The notes below the pieces were generated by a model. The model was not told where the DNA came from and did no database searches. It saw only the letters and a list, made by a program, of their open reading frames with translations. This document shows positions 10,548-22,215 of a DNA stretch of 64,000 bases, piece by piece. The number at the start of each line of letters is the position of its first letter. The stretch's first letter is position 1. Source of the stretch: Gambelia wislizenii (lineage: Eukaryota; Chordata; Lepidosauria; Squamata; Crotaphytidae); the NCBI GenBank assembly GCA_030847615.1, contig JAUMIR010000015.1, positions 9,317,501 through 9,381,500 on the forward strand, given 5' to 3'. The position numbers and the translations under genes were made by a program.

Positions 10548-10712
10548 TGCCTTCCTTCTGATAAGCTCACAGTGGTAAAAGGCTGCCTTTCATCTAGAGA
10601 GAGTGAGAGCAACTGCCCTATAGATTTCATGACTCAGTGGTGGATTAGATGCTGGATCTCCAAAGTCCCAATCCACAATGTTCACCACTATGTCATACTG
10701 GTTCTTCATGCT
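10548..10712 (-). mobile_element. tRNA-derived SINE, degenerate
   Basis: On the minus strand: ATAGTGGTGAACATTG (A-box region), GGATTGGGACTTTGGAG, ATCCACCACTGAGTCATG, GGGCAGTTGCTCTCACTC, then AAGGAAGGCAACA. This is the order of the lizard tRNA-SINE. It explains the splice-acceptor-like pyrimidine tract at about 10600 and argues against a gene here. Confidence 0.6.
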
Positions 10713-11195
10713 GAGGATTCCAGCCTTTCAAATTACTACATGGTGAGAAGATTCAGCAAGACTCAGAAGACAAATGGTGGTGGTATGTAGGGAGAGGGGA
10801 GAAACAAGGCTATTGACAGGACCAGACTAAACTAAAATAAGCATGGAATTGGCTAGAGGAGAAATTTGCTTGGTTTTGCATTTTAATTTAAATGCATATG
10901 CAGACCAAAACAGTTATGCTTTGCTATTTTTATTTTCCGAAATGTTCCCATGCAATTCTCCAACTTTTTTTTAAGAAAATAAGAAAAATAACAAATTGCT
11001 CAGATCAATACAGACATTAGAGGGAAAGACATGCAAAAATGCTTGCAAAACTGTGTTTCAGAAAATTGCATGCAAAAATAATGTTTGCGTCAGCAGAAAA
11101 GGGTGCAAATGTTTGCATGAAATTTCATGCAGACTTTAAACACAACAAATAACAATTTCAAATAACAAATTTCAAATAACAAATAACAATAAATA
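10713..11195. other. A/T-rich intergenic
   Basis: A short iteration of CAAATAACAA lies at 11140-11205 directly before the CR1 copy. Nothing else is recognised. Confidence 0.4.
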
Positions 11196-11495
11196 ACAAA
11201 TTGTTTTCTGCTGCTCCAGAGACTGGAACACGTAGCAATGGAAGCAAGCTCCAGGAACAGAGATTCCACCTCAACATTAGGAGGAACTTTTTGACAGTAA
11301 GAGCTGCTCGGCAGTGGAACACACTCCCTCGGAGTGTGATGGGATCTCCTTCCTTGGAGGTCTTTAAACAGAGGCTGGATTGCCATCTATCGGGGATGCT
11401 TTGATCAAGATTTCCTGCATGGCAGGGGGTTGGACTGGATGGCCCTCGTGGTCTCTTCCAACTCTACAATTCTATGATTCTATGATTCTATGAAA
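11196..11495 (+). mobile_element. CR1 3' end
   Basis: Begins at the CTGCTGCTCCAGAGACTGG segment, continues through CAACATTAGGAGGAACTT and GGTCTTTAAACAGAGG, and ends in three ATTCTATG octamers. Confidence 0.9.
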
Positions 11496-12040
11496 TAGCA
11501 AGCTGATGCAGAATCAGGATATAACAAATGTGAGATCAGGAAAAAAATGAAACTAGGCAAAGCATACATGACAGGTTCCACCATCCCTGGTTTCAAATTT
11601 CAAATAGAATTTAAAAGAATTTACTTTGTTAACTAAAGCTTCCTGATTCCCCTGCCAGTATGGACTCTGGCCATAATGTCTGGGGGATTCTGAAACTTTG
11701 GCCTAAAGAAGTAACTGTTTAGAGCAAGTGGAACCAAAGAACTATATTTGGGATATTTTTTAAAACTTGGACTATTTAAAACTCATTGTTAGACTCTTTG
11801 AGTCCCTATATTTTGAGAAACGTGGGGTACAAATAAAATTAATAGTAATGACAAAAATGATAAGCAGTAGCTGGAGTGTCTAATTGCTGAAAGAGAGGAC
11901 AGGACAGACTGGTTACACAAGCAAGGGAGAAGGAAAATGCAGGACAGAAACAGAGGAAAGTGGTTGCATCTGGATGATGCTTACATAACATTCCTTCCTC
12001 ACACAGCAGCTTGAAAGCAGCTTGAGGGGCGGTGTTGCAT
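11496..12040. other. 3' flank of the minus-strand EDC gene with an old repeat tail
   Basis: 11795-11845 (GAGTCCCTATATTTTGAGAAAC, then a GGGGTACAAATAAAATTAAT-like end) resembles the tail of a dispersed squamate repeat. The 3' UTR of the gene ending at 12041 must extend into this stretch, but I see no clear minus-strand AATAAA close by. Confidence 0.35.
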
Positions 12041-12232
12041 TCACCTGCAACCTTGGTAACAGCTTTGGCAACAGCAAGATGAGGTATGGGAACAGGGGGA
12101 GTAGCATCGTGTGGGAGCATAGCAGCAGGGTTGGGGGCAGCAGCCACCAGAAGAACAGCCCGATGGATAAGAGACAACCATTACATCATTGGAAGAGTCA
12201 CTGCCGCCGCCACTTGAGCCATGGTTGCCCAT
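12041..12232 (-). CDS. EDC-type Ser/Gly/Cys-rich small protein (coding exon 2)
   Basis: The 63-residue protein starts MGNHGSSGGGSDSS, passes a short hydrophobic link (DVMVVSYPSG) and ends in a Cys-rich tail with CC pairs and a CCC triplet (CCPQPCC, SSCCCQSCYQGC); it has 12 Cys in all. Small Gly/Ser plus CC-rich proteins encoded by one exon are typical of sauropsid EDC genes, whose products are cross-linked by disulfides and transglutaminase in cornifying keratinocytes. The ATG lies 2 nt after a strong acceptor (ATTCTTCCTTCACAG, AG at 12236-12235). A matching TATA, non-coding exon and GTAAG donor lie 1.7 kb upstream. The frame is intact. No symbol is given because I cannot match it to a named member. 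An alternative is a chance Cys-rich frame, but the splice and promoter context argues against that. Confidence 0.72.
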   Translation of the reverse strand: MGNHGSSGGGSDSSNDVMVVSYPSGCSSGGCCPQPCCYAPTRCYSPCSHTSSCCCQSCYQGCR

Positions 12233-12236
12233 TGCT

Positions 12237-13946
12237 GTGAAGGAAGAATGCTGAGAACATTAATGGTGTCTTTGTGGAGGAGTGTAGATGCTTAGATAGG
12301 CAGGCAGGTACCACATCTGACATTCTGAGGGGAACACTCTCAAAAATTCAGACTAGCTAGGTAGGTTCTTCTGTAATTCTTCCCTGGTCCCCTGATATCA
12401 CCCTACAAGAGTTATGGGTAATTGAGATAGGGCTCTGAATCCTGTGTTTACTCTCAACTAGAGCAGACCTATTGTATCATTGGGATTTTCTTTTGTGTTG
12501 ACTAACTCTTCAACAACATTGCTCTGGCCTCTGAGGGATAGAAGAGCAGCCAGGCAGAGGTCCACTCATGCCTTGTCCTGGTATCTGCTGAGAGGCCCTC
12601 CATGTTTTAAGTGTTATTGCTCTGGCCTCCGATGGAGAGAACAGCAGCCAGCATCTGTTGGTCTCAATCCTCTCCACCACTTCTATTCCCTTTTCTTTAT
12701 GTATCATGTCATATTTAGATTATAAGCCTGAAGTAGAGAAATGTGAAATTAATTAATTGTAAGCCACCCTGTGAGCCTTTTTGCTGAAGAGCAGAGAATA
12801 AATATTCTAGATAAATAAAATAAATGCTAAAACAATGGATTCAATGGATCTACTCCAATTGTGAATAAGCAATAAGATTCTGTCCATCTTCTTTAAATTT
12901 TGCTATTTCTAATTTTTGTGGGGAGAGGAGCTAAAAACAAGAATGGACATATAACCAGTACTATACAAAACAAGGTTTGAAAAACCAACAAAAATGAAAT
13001 AAAAATGCAATTGTAATAATATCTGCTGTAGTTACTTGGGGAGGAACCCAAAATTACATTACTAACATGGTGGCTGGTGCTATCCATCTATGTAGGTTGA
13101 TTTTACTTTGAATATTAAAGAAACCATCCAAGGTAGTGAACCCTACCTGCAAAATAAGTTCAGTATCTTGGATATTTCCTTTCAAGTTTAGGATAGAACC
13201 TGGAATATATTCCTTATCCCATAACATGGAAATCATAAGCAAACATTACACAGCAAATTAGTAAAGATCACTTCCCAAACTATCCTTCTTCAAGAGTAGT
13301 CCCAGCATAAAGCACACAATAGTAGTCTAATTTAGAAGTCACCAAAGGATGAATGAAAGTGATCAGAGCTTTATCTTAGAGTACTAGGCACTGCCGAAAT
13401 AAACAAAACAGATGAAGGTGTTAGGCATCACAAGGATTCAAGGACAAAGGCTCCTTCCATTGGCCCCTACAGGATATGAATCTGGTTCTTCTAGAAAAGT
13501 CTGTTCTTGTCCAACGTCACCATCAGTTCTAGTCCAAAATTTTGTTTCCACAAAGGACTAAGCAGATGTATCTAGGAAGCCCACAGGCAGGACAAGAATG
13601 TGACGCCTTTCTCCTTTTCCTCCAGTACCCAGGATTTGGTTAGATACTGCCTCCAAACATGACACTGTAACTGTGTCAACTTGTTAAGCAGCTATTGATA
13701 CATCCAACAGCCACAAACTGATTATTCCTGTTTGAAACATGTTTAAGACAGTGGCAAATAATATTCAGAATGTTATTATCACACACCTCCCCCTTGAAGC
13801 CTTTAGGAAGCTTCAGCTCATCCATGCATTTCTTAAATAAACCTTTTATTTAAAAAACCTTTTATTTAAGAAAGGGCTCCAAATCTATCTGAAGAAGTAT
13901 GCCTGTCGAATAGTAAGCCTCCACCATATTGTTCAAATGCAACTTA
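12237..13946 (-). other. Intron 1 of the minus-strand EDC gene
   Basis: Bounded by donor GT at 13947-13946 and acceptor AG at 12236-12235. Contains a plus-strand repeat tail at 12750-12835 (AAGCCACCCTGTGAGCC, then ATAAATAAAATAAAT) and possibly an old repeat at 13290-13900. Confidence 0.6.
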
Positions 13947-13947
13947 C

Positions 13948-14000
13948 CTTTTGGAGATAATAGGACTGTAGTAGCAACGATAAATAGAAGTGAGATTGTG
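13948..14000 (-). other. Non-coding exon 1 of the minus-strand EDC gene
   Basis: Reads CTTCACAATCTCACTTC..TATCTCCAAAAG followed by the donor GTAAGTT (GT at 13947-13946). The start near 14000 is inferred from the TATA position. There is no ATG in the exon, as usual for this gene class. Confidence 0.68.
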
Positions 14001-14023
14001 AAGAACTGTGGGACATGGTGCAC

Positions 14024-14031
14024 CTTTTATA
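14024..14031 (-). promoter_or_regulatory. TATA box of the minus-strand EDC gene
   Basis: TATAAAAG in the context GCAGTATAAAAGGTGC, about 30 nt upstream of the inferred transcription start and 76-83 nt upstream of the exon 1 donor. Confidence 0.7.
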
Positions 14032-15074
14032 CTGCTTTTTGAAGCCTTCCCTTGGGAAGTGATGCACAATGTTGGAACGGCAAATTTGTCATTCTTCCTC
14101 AAAGCAGACTTCCTTCTTCTCTGCCATTGTCTGGCTCTCATGCTCCTCCTTGACTCAATTTGCAGTTGTCATTTAAAGAGTATTTCACCTTTGGTGCATG
14201 ATTAAAGTGATCTTCAGATGGTAATCCTGTAATTCCTTGACCAGAAGCCATAGGGAATATTCATTTTAAAATATGAAAATTAGGGGGGCATTACTATGTC
14301 AAACTTTTGCCAGAGGGACCCCAAGATTGATATTCATTCCTAAGGAATATGTGCAGGAAGTGACTCTTCCTTGACCTGACCCTTTAGCATTGACTTGACA
14401 TTTAGTTGACCTGTCATTGGTGACTTCCTATCTCCCATGCAGTTCAAAGTTGTTGTTCTTTCCATTGTAAATGCCACTAGCAATTAGAGATAAGTGAGAA
14501 TTTTGCTCCAGTTCATTTTTCATAAGAATTAACCACATCTCTCCCCAAATTTCTTTATATCTGGGTCAGAAAGACTGGGGGGCTAAATTCACTTTTATTC
14601 ACATTTACACAAGGGTTGACTTGCCAGCTTCCTACTCAGTCAAAGATTGTACTCTGGTTGGGTGAAACAACTGGAATTAGTCAATATAAACAAAAGGAAT
14701 TAAAAGGTAGAAGACAATGAAACTCACAGATTGTCCAGCCTAACTATATCCAAAACCAGTGTATTCCAGAAGTTGGAAAGGATTAATTTGGCACTCAGAA
14801 TTAATCCATTGCACAATATGATTGATACAGAGCACTTAACAAATGCACATCCCAATATACCACCATGCAGAATGGATTTTTTTAGTACAGTCTTCAGACA
14901 GAAGCTGAAAGCAAAGCTGAAAATAGTACCCCTCCTTTGAATTTTGTCACATTCTTGGGTGCTTTAAAGAAACATTAACTTTCTAAAAGCCATACCCATC
15001 AAAATTTCACAGATGAAAAACTGGGACTCATGTAGTGAGGCAACATCAGAATGTGGTGAAGATGGTAAAAGTTT
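14032..15074. other. Intergenic, nothing recognised
   Basis: It contains the upstream region of the minus-strand gene. No coding frame, named repeat or second promoter is visible. Confidence 0.4.
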
Positions 15075-15185
15075 TTCTTATGCTTAGGAGATGCTGTAGC
15101 TAGTTAAAATTTTTCCTGATGCTAGGAGATGCAGCAGCTACTAATTTTTTTTCCTTATGCTGGGAAATGCTGCAGCAGTTTGCTT
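15075..15185. repeat. Three-copy tandem repeat, about 45-50 bp
   Basis: Units share (T/C)TTATGCT(T)AGGAGATGC, (T/A)G(T/C)AGCTA and a T-rich spacer. They begin near 15077, 15116 and 15155. Confidence 0.6.
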
Positions 15186-16365
15186 TTGTCTCAGCTTCCT
15201 TCGAAAGACAAGATTCTGCCTCCTGCTGTCTTCTCCCCCCCTGCTGAATTAATGGATTTTATTAGGTTATCCATCTAATAAAAGATCACATCAACATTTG
15301 GATGACAGAAAAAAAAGCTGGAAAAATGTATTCTAAGGTTTAGCAAGCTGTGGGTGTCATAATATTCTTGAATTTCAGTCCTTATCAGGCCAACCAGTCT
15401 GATCAATAGTAAGATACGATGAGAAAAGTAACTCATCAACCCTTGCGAGCCCAAACCTTTTGTTTGAAAACAAGGTTCCTGGCACCTTGCCCCACTTAGA
15501 GTAGACCCCATTGAATCAATTGAGTGGTCAGTCAACATGTAGGTAGAGCTTATTGATGCAATGGGTCCACTCAGGCCAAAGCTAGTAATAGGATTAGGGC
15601 CAAAATATCTGAACTTAAACCTTAATTTGAGAAGCAGGAGGGGAGGACTGAATGAGTGAATAAGCAGCTTGTGAGATGATAGTACCTTTTATACAACTTC
15701 ATTTACTCTCCTTTAAGAAGTGGGGCGCTACTAGAGGTGAAATCTTCATGAAGCCCTCAATGCATGTTTTCATCCACCATGTTATTGTTCATGGTCCTGA
15801 CTTAACCCACCACTCTCTCTCCCTCTTTAAGTGTCTTCATATTGTTGATGATTAAAACTATATCCACAGAACAGTGAAGTCTTCATTAACTATCTATACC
15901 AAGAATGGGCAACTGTGGAAAGCTAAGGAGTTGCATCAGCCCTCCTGGAAACCTTGGAGGGCTGAAATCCTCACTGTACCCCTGCAAAATTAATTGCCCC
16001 CAAATACCTCCAAACTTTTTTTGTGGGCATAGGGTTTTTTTTTTTATTTGCTTTAAGGCCTCTGGGGAATATTAAGCCCAGGAGAGACCTTTTTTAATAG
16101 GAAGGAAGTAGAATTTGCTTCCTTTTCACCTCCTATTCATAACAAAAGTCTTTCCTGGGCCTTCACTGGGGCAAAAAATGAAATTTGGGGGCAATGTAGG
16201 AGTCACAAAAATGGGATACACTTTGCTCACCCCTGATCTGTACACATGATCCTTCACCACACCAGCCACTAGGCCAAGGGTAGGAATAATTCATCTCTCC
16301 AGATATTGTTGTTGTTCAGAACAGACTCTTCACTCAGCCCCACCATCGTCCCAGGCAATGTTTGA
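15186..16365. other. Intergenic, nothing recognised
   Basis: The stretch is A/T-rich with short frames only. No promoter/donor pair is visible. Confidence 0.4.
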
Positions 16366-16568
16366 TTAATACATAAGAGAAGACCTTCCTAGAGGCTGCC
16401 CCTAGGTTGTGGGACCCCTCTCCCAAAGGAGGCTAGACTGGCCTATTTCTTTTTGCCTTTCTGCAAGCTCTTGGCAACTGACTGGCTGATGTGGAAGGTG
16501 TTTCTAATGTGGAGAGGGTGCTGCATTTTGTTTTATATGATATGCTTATAAATCATTTTTATTTATAT
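16366..16568 (+). repeat. Dispersed squamate repeat fragment
   Basis: It contains GAGGCTGCCCCTAGGTTGTG, GACCCCTCTCCCAAAGGAGG and CTAGACTGGCC, a word order that recurs in lizard dispersed repeats. The class is uncertain. Confidence 0.4.
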
Positions 16569-16571
16569 AAT

Positions 16572-17157
16572 GGTCTCATCTATACGATGGGAAAAATCTG
16601 CAAAGGGGGTGAAAAATCTGCAAAGTCAACCTTTTACAAACATACGAACTGCCTAGATGTTTTTTTTTTATTCCCCTCTAGACACCTCATGACTCCCTAG
16701 CCCAGCTGACCACAGGCAACAATCTAACTGGTGGTTTTAAATCTCCTGCCACCTTGTTAAAAAGGTGCCGGGATTACAGACAACCATAATCATGTAGTTA
16801 CACTAAAAAATAAAAACAAACAAACAAAAAAGTTAAAATTAGACGTTTCATTGACCTACCTTGCCTTCGTGTAGCTGGGAATCAAACATGGTGGCTACTG
16901 CTGATTCTTCTCCTTTCTAGCCCCACTCCTTCTGCTCGGCCAGCCAATCAAATTGCACTGCCCATTCATATGTGTATGAATGGAAGGGTACAGACAAATG
17001 AGTGTTCAGAAGCTGTATGAATTTATCCAGCCAATCCAGAGGAAGCCCCAGATCCACCGCTCCTGGACTTTGAGATTAGTTTTGCCACCACCACCCCTGT
17101 ACAGACCGCCAATCTTTCAAATAAATACGTGTCATTTTTCATTGTGTAGATGAGACC
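16572..17157. mobile_element. TIR-bounded MITE, 586 bp
   Basis: Left end GGTCTCATCTATAC; the right end reversed reads GGTCTCATCTACAC. AAT flanks both ends (16569-16571, 17158-17160). No transposase frame. The superfamily is unknown to me. Confidence 0.72.
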
Positions 17158-17370
17158 AATGTTTCATTTAATTATGCTTTAATATTGCAAACTATTGGCC
17201 AAGATCATCCTTCTTATGTCATGCAAATCTACATTCACATACTTACACCATGATTGCACTACACCATCTTTCTGCTGAATAGTGAAACTGTGTAACTGAT
17301 GGTATGCTTGCCAATGTGCCAGCTCATTGTCCCAGCAATGGCCATTTCTGCAATCCTGATGAATCAAGTA

Positions 17371-17596
17371 CAATTGGCCCTCCATATCCACAGGTTCTGC
17401 ATCCATGGATTCAATCAACCAGCGCTCAAAAATATTTTTAAAAAACATTCTGAAAAGTAAACCATTCTGTTCACCATTTTATATAAGGGAGACCATTTTA
17501 CTACACCATTGTATATAATGTGACTTGAGCATGAATAGATTTTGGTACCCATGGAGGTCCTGGAATCAAACCGTAGCAGGTACTGAGGGCCCACTG
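17371..17596. mobile_element. Tigger/mariner-type MITE
   Basis: Left end CAATTGGCCCTCCATATCC; right end reversed CAGTGGGCCCTCAGTACC. It has the same internal layout as the 54591 copy (CCATTTTA..ACTA, then TTTTGGTA(C/T)CCA). Confidence 0.7.
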
Positions 17597-17635
17597 GACA
17601 TTGAAGGCATTGGAAAGCAATGACACTCAGTGGGG

Positions 17636-17965
17636 TGTCACGCTGAGGATAGAGCGGGTTTGTTTTCTGCTGCTCCAGAGACTGGAACACGGAGCAATGG
17701 ATGCAAGCTCCAGGAACAGAGATTCCACCTCAACATTAGGAGGAACTTTTTGACAGTAAGAGCTGTTCGGCAGTGGAACACACTCCCTCAGAGTGTGGTG
17801 GGGTCTCCTTCCTTGGAGGTCTTTAAACAGAGGCTGGATGGCCATCTGTCGGGGATGCTTTGGTCAAGATTTCCTGTGTGGCAGGGGGGTTGGACTGGAT
17901 GGCCCTCGTGGTCTCTTCCAACTCTACAATTCTATGGTTCTACGATTCTATGATTCTATGACCAT
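17636..17965 (+). mobile_element. CR1 3' end
   Basis: The ORF2 end keeps a long frame (TRSNGCKLQEQRFHLNIRRN, then VRAVRQWNTLPQSV) followed by the 3' UTR and four terminal octamers. It is one of the better preserved CR1 tails here. Confidence 0.9.
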
Positions 17966-18029
17966 TGTAGTGAGTTGTGTTTGCAGAAAATGAATGAGGG
18001 GTATAGTAATAGGGCAAAACCACCTGTGA

Positions 18030-18110
18030 GTATTCCTATGAAATTAATGGGGTCACCATAAGTTGACAAGTGACTGGAAGGCACATACATGTACACCTCC
18101 ATCATCATCA
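18030..18110 (+). mobile_element. tRNA-SINE 3' fragment
   Basis: GGGGTCACCATAAGTTGACA followed by AGTGACTGGAAGGCACATAC matches the 3' end of the SINE seen at 33182-33402. Confidence 0.5.
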
Positions 18111-18121
18111 TCGTCATTGTT

Positions 18122-18282
18122 ATCATAGAATTATAGAGTCATAGAGTTGGAAGAGACCACAAGGGTCATCCAGTCCAATGCACTGCCATGCAGGAATACA
18201 CAATCAAAGCATTCCCAACAGATGGCCATCCAGCCTCTGCTTAAAAACCTCCAAAGAAGGAGACTCCACCACACTCCTCATC
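18122..18282 (-). mobile_element. CR1 3' end, reversed
   Basis: Reversed terminal octamers, GAGTTGGAAGAGACCACAAG, the CAGTCCAATGCACTGCC region and the start of the 3' UTR. It stops at ACCACACTCC. Confidence 0.88.
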
Positions 18283-18618
18283 ATTGTTGATGTTGTTATT
18301 GTTATCGTTATTTGTATTATTCTATATACACATAACCTCATTGTCCTCTAGCCGAGTTACTCATTAAAGAGCCCTTAAGCCTAAAGGTAACCAGAAGTTC
18401 AGACCAGGTGATTGTGTTAGGCTTGGTACTAAGAAACCCTCTCTGAGATCAGAATTCTTCCTGTAAGAAAAAATTCCTCTAAGAATTCGTAAAACATTTT
18501 CCTGATTTGTCAGGGTCAGTCTGTTGTCCCACTTTAGTAGCCCCCTTTAAAATGCCCCAGTTTACCTCCTCTCACTTTCCCCCTTTATCATCAGTTTACT
18601 TCAGTTGCTGTACACTAA

Positions 18619-19218
18619 GGAGGTTATCAGACACATTAAAAATGGTGTTACACAAACTCCAGGAGATCGCAAAAGGGCTCCCTTTTCAGATGATGAAGCT
18701 CCCTCCTCATAATGCACCGGTTCTGCTGCAATTTTGCCGGTCCTGCTTTTTATTGATGGGAGAAGCCGTCAATAAAGATCCCCCATTCTGTTTCTGTCAC
18801 GGATGTTCCTGCAAGTGTAAATGAGCCCCTTTATGCTGGTGATATTCCAGCATCAATGGTAGGTCCCTGCCAGAACACTTCTGGGTAAGATTGGGACATC
18901 CAGGTAAGTGACACACTTTTTAAGACCCTCCCTGGATTACTTGTAATGTTTTTAATGTGTTTAGGTGCTTAGTGTAACTTTTCTTGTGTATTTCTCTTTT
19001 TATTTTTGAATTTCCCACACTCGCGTCTTTTTGCAAGAATGGGCGGGATTTCACTCCAGGAAGTGAATGGAGCTACTTTAGAGCTCTGTTCACTCCAGGG
19101 CTGCCTTGTCAATGGGAGAGGAGGTAAGTGTGATGAGGAGGGTGATTGTGGCAGGACAGGGGCAGGAGTGGAGATTTTGGGACAGGAACACTTTTTTCAT
19201 TCCTGTCTGATAATCTCC
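18619..19218. mobile_element. MITE family M1, 600 bp
   Basis: The left end GGAGGTTATCAGACAC and the reversed right end GGAGATTATCAGACAGG form the TIR. The interior shares words with 59004-59580, such as AAAGGGCTC(C/T)C(T/T)TTTCAGATGATG, and with the reversed partial copy at 31368-31600. No coding frame is supported. Confidence 0.75.
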
Positions 19219-19251
19219 AAAATTCAAAGTGCAAAAATAGTTTGCAATCCA

Positions 19252-20655
19252 TTAACAGGTACAAGAATACTTGGCTACTCTAAATGAATTCAAGTATCGA
19301 GGGCTAGATGATCTACATCCAAGAGTATTAAAAGAACTGGCAGAAGCAATCTCAGAAAAACTGGCAACAATAATTAAGAATTCCTGGAGAACATTAAACA
19401 GTCTGTAAGAACTTAGAAGCACTTAGAAAGGAATGCTGTGATCACTAATGGTCAACATGGGTTTCTCAAAAACCAGTCATGCCAGATTAATCTTATCTCT
19501 TTTTTTGATAGTTATGAGTTTAGTAGATGAAGGGAATGCTGTAGCATATCTTGATTTCAATAAGACCTTTGATAAGGTCCTCCATGATATTCTTGCAATT
19601 CAGCTAATAAAATGTGGCATAGACAATGCTACTGTTGGGTACATTTGTTATTGCTTGACCAATCGTACCCAAAGGATGAAGAGAAGTGACTAGTGGGGTG
19701 CCACATGGTTCTGTCCTGGGTCCAGTGCTATTCAATATCTATATGAATGACTTGGGTGATGGAATGGAAGCCATATTTATCAAATTTGCAGATGACACCA
19801 AACTAGGAGGGGTAGCGAATACCCCAGAGGACAGGATCTGAATTCAAAATGACATTAACAGATTGGAGAGCTGGTCCAAAACTAACAAAATGAATTTCAA
19901 AAGGGAAAAATGTAAGGCACTACATGTAGGCAGAAAAAAATGAAATGCACAAACACCTGGCTTGACAACAGTACATGTGAAACAGATCTAAAAGTCTTAG
20001 CAGATGACAAGATGAACATAAGTGAAAAGTGCAATGTGGCAGCTAAAAACCCAAAGTGATTCTAGGCTGTATCAATAGGATTACAGTGTCTAGATTTAGG
20101 GATGTAATATTACCACCCAATACTGCTTTGGTCAGACCTCACCTCCAGGTCCAGGTCCAGTTCTGGGCACCACAATTCAAGAAAGCTGTAGATAAGCTGG
20201 GAGGTGTACAGAAGAGGGTGACCAAAATGGGGAAAGGTCTGGAAGCCATGCCCTATGAGGAGTGCCTTAAAGAGCTGGGTATGTTTAACCTGGAAAAGAC
20301 AAGGTTAAAAGGTGACATGACGCTCATGTTCAAATATTTGAAGGGATGTCATATTAATAAGGGAGCAAGCTTATTTTGTGCTGCTGCAGAGACTAGGAGG
20401 ACATGGAACAATGGAATCAAACTACAGGAAAAGAGATTCCATCTAAACATTAGGAAGAACTTCCTGAGAATAAGAGCTGTTGGGAAGTAGAATGCACTGC
20501 CTCAGAGTGTAATGGAATCTCCTTCTTTGGAGGTTTTTAAGCAGAGGCTGGATGAACATCTGTCAGGAATGATTTGATTGTGTATTCCTGCATGGCAGGG
20601 GGTAGGACTGGATGGCCCTTGTGTTTTCTTTCAACTCTATGATTCTATGAACTCA
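19252..20655 (+). mobile_element. CR1 LINE with reverse transcriptase remnant
   Basis: It starts in an RT frame (LDDLHPRVLKELAEAISEKL), continues with AYLDFNKTFDKVLHD, then a broken PQGSVLGP block, a FADDTK block (nucleotides about 19785-19805) and the ORF2 end, and finishes in a single terminal octamer set at about 20635. Multiple frameshifts and stops are present. It is the longest CR1 copy in the window. Confidence 0.9.
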
Positions 20656-21135
20656 GCAGGGGGAGTAGAGAGGAGAGGAGGGATGTGAATATGGCCCTTC
20701 CCAGTAAGCTCAGGTAAAAGCAAATTGCTGCAGTCTGTTCTCTGTCTGGTCTACCCAATTATGAACTATCCATGAAAACAAGCATCTACCACTGAACTAT
20801 GGCTTTTCTCCAAACTAAACTATGATAGTTACTGCTAATAACTTGTACTTAGGCCAATCCTGTCCTCGAGCAACAGAGGGCAGATGAGTCAAACATCCAA
20901 ACATTCTGAGTAATAACTATTCACTTTAACCGTGGGGTCACTGTGATGAACCTGCTTAATGAGTGGAAAACCCTACAGTGCTTTCTAGTCTAAGACTTAC
21001 AGTGTTCTGCTGAAAAAGAATTCAGTTAAGCATGCGCTGTCTTAAATCATGATGGAAGCTGAATCAAATTGGACAAAAATGCACCAAGAGGACATAGACT
21101 CAGCTGCTTATTTGGCAGTGCCTCACTTCCTCTCT
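20656..21135. other. Upstream flank of the 36-codon EDC-type gene
   Basis: No coding frame or named repeat is seen. The last hundred bases include AAGAGGACATAGACTC, which has a loose counterpart before the promoter-like duplicate at 38280. Confidence 0.35.
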
Positions 21136-21146
21136 GAATAAAAAGG
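21136..21146 (+). promoter_or_regulatory. TATA-like box of plus-strand EDC-type gene
   Basis: GAATAAAAAGG lies about 30 nt upstream of the inferred start of exon 1 and 74 nt before its donor. AATAAAAA is an acceptable TATA variant. Confidence 0.5.
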
Positions 21147-21167
21147 TCTCTGACCTCAGTTGGTTAT

Positions 21168-21219
21168 TTAGTCCTTTGGGCTTGCTCTCTGTACCGGTTC
21201 CTCCTTCCTGCTAAAGAAG
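21168..21219 (+). other. Non-coding exon 1 of plus-strand EDC-type gene
   Basis: The exon ends CCTTCCTGCTAAAGAAG before the donor GTAAGG (GT at 21220-21221). Its start near 21168 is inferred from the TATA spacing. It carries no ATG and matches the size of the other exon 1 sequences in the window. Confidence 0.55.
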
Positions 21220-21559
21220 GTAAGGAGAATTCTACACTTGTTTGTTAAATTGTTTCTTTATTTGATATGGAGAACATGATCCTTTTCATTAAACCAAAAT
21301 CTGAGGGGGGCATAGTTTAATAGCACACCACTTGCTTTGAACAGAGAAGCTTCCAGGTTTAATCCCCCTTATCCCATTAGGCTACAGCTGAAGAGACCTC
21401 TCTCTACTTAAAAATCTAGAGATCAGCTGCCAACTGGAGTGGACTAGACCTGGAAGAATATGTAGCCCATTAGATGGTATGGGACTCCAGTTTCCATCAG
21501 CTCTAACTTAGAGATGGAAAGACTATTTGAAAATATCTTTTTTTGAAAAACGTATTTGA

Positions 21560-21790
21560 ACAACAAGAAACCCTGACTAGGAGAATCCTGGATTGATGAG
21601 AATCTTCTCAGTTCAGCACTTATTCTACACAAAGTTCATGCATGATTGTTTTGTGTAGAAAACAACAAATTTTTATGTACAATTTTTTTCCCTGTGCAAT
21701 GTATTCTCCATAGAAAATGGAGCCTATTCATCTGAGGAAAATACTGCTTTTTGAACAAAAGAAATGTAGGATGAAACAGCCCAAATTCAG
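21560..21790 (+). repeat. Unclassified repeat family R, copy
   Basis: The head is GAAACCCTGACTAGGAGAA, then TCCTGGATTGATGAGAATC, a CAG..ACTTATTC segment, and then the family hallmark: reiterated CAGAAAACAGCATTTTCTG-like words (here TGTGTAGAAAACAACAAAT). Related copies lie at 22038, 39290 (reversed), 42455, 45900 and 58150. Confidence 0.6.
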
Positions 21791-22037
21791 GTCCCTAAAG
21801 GAGCAGAAGGGAAGTATAGTGAAATATGATAGACCTGATAGAGGAAAAGTAGGACATACCTTTTAAGTCCTAACAATATTATAATAGTCTCAATAAATTA
21901 TTGAAACAGATATTTTTGGAGGTAATGGTGAGGCTATGTTTATTGAGGCTGATGCGAGTTGCAGTCCAATAAATTTGGAAAGTAAAGAGAAAGAATATCA
22001 GATAATTTTTAAATGGTTTAAAGTCCTATTTCTTATG

Positions 22038-22215
22038 TGTCAAGAAGCCCTGATGAGAAGAATCTTGGATTCATGAGAATTTTTACAGTTTGGAACTTAT
22101 TCAACACAAAATTTGTGTGTGGATGTTGGGTGCAGAAAACAGCTTTATCTACATGGGAAACAGCATTATCTGCACAGAAAATGATGCACAGAAAATGATG
22201 TTTTCTGTTCTAAAG
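22038..22215 (+). repeat. Unclassified repeat family R, copy
   Basis: The head is AAGAAGCCCTGATGAGAAG, then TCTTGGATTCATGAGAATT and ACAGTTTGGAACTTATTC, followed by CAGAAAACAGCTTTA and ACAGAAAATGATG reiterations. Confidence 0.6.

Noticed and set aside
10445..10630. Minus-strand short Cys-containing frame (MECKCESATC...) with a splice-acceptor-like tract
   Set aside because: The upstream 'exon' and pyrimidine tract belong to a reversed tRNA-derived SINE, no TATA/exon 1 pair was found, and 29 codons with 4 Cys is not convincing.
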